64,000 bases of DNA from Actibacterium sp. 188UL27-1 (GTDB lineage Bacteria; Pseudomonadota; Alphaproteobacteria; Rhodobacterales; Rhodobacteraceae). The notes below the pieces were generated by a model. It saw only the letters and a program-made list of their open reading frames with translations. It had not been told where the DNA came from and did no database searches. Below are positions 63,019 to 64,000 of this stretch, piece by piece. Within the stretch, counting starts at the first letter, position 1, and every line of letters begins with the position of its first letter. The stretch covers positions 82,559 to 146,558 of the forward strand of contig NZ_JAFEUL010000010.1 of NCBI RefSeq assembly GCF_016901225.1, in the 5' to 3' direction. A program made the position numbers and the translations under genes.

Positions 63019-63034
63019 AAAGGCTTGCGCCTTT
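63019..63034 (+). terminator. Small hairpin before tRNA-Phe
   Basis: AAAGGC / GCCTTT arms (63019-63024 and 63029-63034) with a TTGC loop and one more T after it, 101 bases downstream of yacG and five bases before the tRNA. It may end the infA-yacG transcript or be a processing signal at the tRNA 5' end; the short stem makes this uncertain. Confidence 0.4.
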
Positions 63035-63039
63035 TCCGT

Positions 63040-63114
63040 GCCCGGGTAGCTCAGGGGTAGAGCAGTGGATTGAAAATCCTCGTGTCGGTGGTTCGATTCC
63101 GCCCCCGGGCACCA
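63040..63114 (+). tRNA. tRNA-Phe (GAA anticodon), CCA encoded
   Basis: A 75-base cloverleaf: acceptor GCCCGGG / CCCGGGC with A73 and encoded CCA, D-arm with GGGGTAGAGC, anticodon loop TTGAAAA (anticodon GAA), five-base variable region GTGTC, and T-arm GGTGG-TTCGATT-CCGCC. In the anticodon stem, position 28-42 is a T-T mismatch. It is next to yacG, as in related genomes, and borders an integrase remnant. Confidence 0.97.
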
Positions 63115-63141
63115 CTTGGCAGGCTAATATAATTCTGTTTT

Positions 63142-63865
63142 CTACCCATGACTGGTCCTCTTTTCGGTCAGGTTTGACACTTTTTGCGAAGGTTTGACAT
63201 TCTCGGCCTGCCTTCGGTTTTCTTCTTCCAATGTGGCCATGGTCGCGCGGTTCTTGTCAGTAAGGTTGGCAGAGCGGGAATAGTGCCGCGCATGCAAGGC
63301 GTTTTCTGCCCCAAAAGGTCCGCGATGCGGCGTTCATCGAGGCCCGCCTCGCGCAGTGTCGTGGCGACCGTGTGCCGCAAGCCCTTGAGGGTCAGGTCTT
63401 TTTCGATACGGCCTTCATTTTCAAGTGCAGATTTGAAACGGTGCCAAACGGTCGAAAAGCCGTTGTAGGTCCACGTCTCGCCGCGCGAATTGGAAAGCAC
63501 GGTTTCGGCGTCATGGTTGGGCATGCGATCCAGCGCGGCTTGCAGCGTCGGACTAACCGGAATCGCCACCTCTTCGCCGGTCTTACCGCGCACACCCCAA
63601 ATCGTGCCATCATCGACCTGATCTTTCCGTAGTCGCAAAGCGTCCGACGGATCGAGACCTGTGTTCATCATCAAGGCAAGGGCCACGCGCACATGCGGCT
63701 TAGCCTTCCCAAGACTGTGTCTTGCTCTTCGACGGTCCAGGGACGGTTGGCATAGGCGCGATCACGCGGACGGCGCCTCGGAATGACGTCTTTGGCGAAA
63801 TTGGCTGAGGTTAGGCCTTTCGGAATGTTGTAAAGGAACACTTCGCTCAGAAGTGTACGGACCAT
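63142..63865 (-). pseudogene. Truncated, twice-frameshifted tyrosine-recombinase integrase
   Basis: Three minus-strand reading frames join into one phage-type integrase. The first piece (about 63865-63700) reads RTLLSEVFLYNIPKGLTSAN to RPWTVEEQDTVL; the second (63692-63290) continues HVRVALALMMNTGLDPSDALRL to LKGLRHTVATTLREAG and LLGQKT; the third (about 63290-63142) gives LHARHYSRSANLTDKNRA with the catalytic Tyr. So two frameshifts, near 63700 and near 63290, break the gene, and its N-terminal domain is missing at the IS boundary. It points with its C-terminus to tRNA-Phe, a classical attachment site. Confidence 0.88.
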
Positions 63866-63877
63866 GTTCAGCCGCCC

Positions 63878-64000
63878 CTAGTTGTTCAGTCCCGGCATCT
63901 GGTGGATCGGATTTAGGATGAATGGCTCTGGCTCAGATGTCCAGATTTTGCAGATGTATTCGTAGGGTGTGAGGCCGCTGAGCGTTTTGAGACGGCGTGC
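63878..64000 (-). mobile_element. IS481-like transposase, C-terminal end (runs off the window)
   Basis: The last 40 codons of a transposase: RRLKTLSGLTPYEYICKIW followed by EPEPFILNPIHQMPGLNN and a TAG at 63878-63880. The LTPYE and NPIHQMPGLN strings are typical of the end of IS481-type (rve-domain) transposases as I remember them. The insertion likely cut off the integrase's N-terminal part; the exact IS end, near 63866-63877, cannot be set without the other end. Confidence 0.75.

Noticed and set aside
1..64000. CRISPR array, rRNA genes, replication origin
   Set aside because: No regularly spaced repeats, no rRNA-like sequence and no DnaA-box cluster were noticed.

Overview
The window looks like chromosomal DNA of a Roseobacter-clade alphaproteobacterium (Rhodobacteraceae sensu lato). 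The evidence is a G+C-rich sequence, a secreted VPLPA-CTERM protein, ccoNOQP-ccoGHIS next to fnrL and hemN, and the block DUF2948 / hisD / UPF0262 / LMW phosphatase / infA / maf / rne-like / yacG / tRNA-Phe, which I know from this group. No plasmid, phage or CRISPR signature is seen apart from mobile remnants at the right edge.

Layout. 1-3.8 kb: ftsY 3' end, a DMT exporter, ispZ/yciB and metZ. 4-10.2 kb: VPLPA-CTERM protein, folE2, a small lipoprotein, and a usp / Na+:alanine symporter / trkH run. 10.5-12.2 kb: a secreted SPOR + peptidoglycan-binding protein whose trypsin-like domain has lost all three catalytic residues. 12.4-20.2 kb: glyQ and glyS with a FkbM methyltransferase and a small membrane protein between them, then a PPDK-like PEP-utilising protein with a degenerate ATP site, and a cell-wall hydrolase. 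20.2-25.6 kb: GNAT and FAD monooxygenase (minus), ileS and a thioesterase (plus). 26-31 kb: a minus-strand run of a P-loop NTPase, a fused ABC-exporter-like protein with a degenerate ATPase, a histidine kinase and a response regulator; this is the best candidate for an undescribed system. 31.3-34.6 kb: mdoG and a secreted alpha/beta hydrolase. 34.8-39.8 kb: a Fur/Zur-like regulator, a molybdenum hydroxylase (IorAB type) and a cobalt-type nitrile hydratase with its accessory protein. 40-50 kb: the complete cbb3 oxidase locus, fnrL and hemN with two FNR-type sites. 50-55.6 kb: a GH13 sucrose-phosphorylase-like enzyme, an OmpA-family protein, and a GpgS-like glycosyltransferase with its HAD phosphatase, together suggesting synthesis and phosphorolysis of the compatible solute glucosylglycerate. 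55.6-63.1 kb: the hisD-infA-yacG housekeeping block with an embedded PAS-MCP, ending in tRNA-Phe. 63.1-64 kb: a frameshifted, truncated tyrosine integrase and the end of an IS481-like transposase, consistent with the edge of a decayed island at tRNA-Phe.

Non-coding structure of note: a two-copy intergenic repeat sharing CATACATATCCCATACATAC (3.8 and 52.0 kb), a 2 x 77 bp inverted repeat that begins at the ccoS stop codon, a stem-loop that would hide the Shine-Dalgarno sequence of the response regulator, and several strong hairpins between convergent genes.

All functional calls come from reading the translated sequence and recalling families; no database search was possible. Motif residue numbers are counted by eye and may be off by a few.
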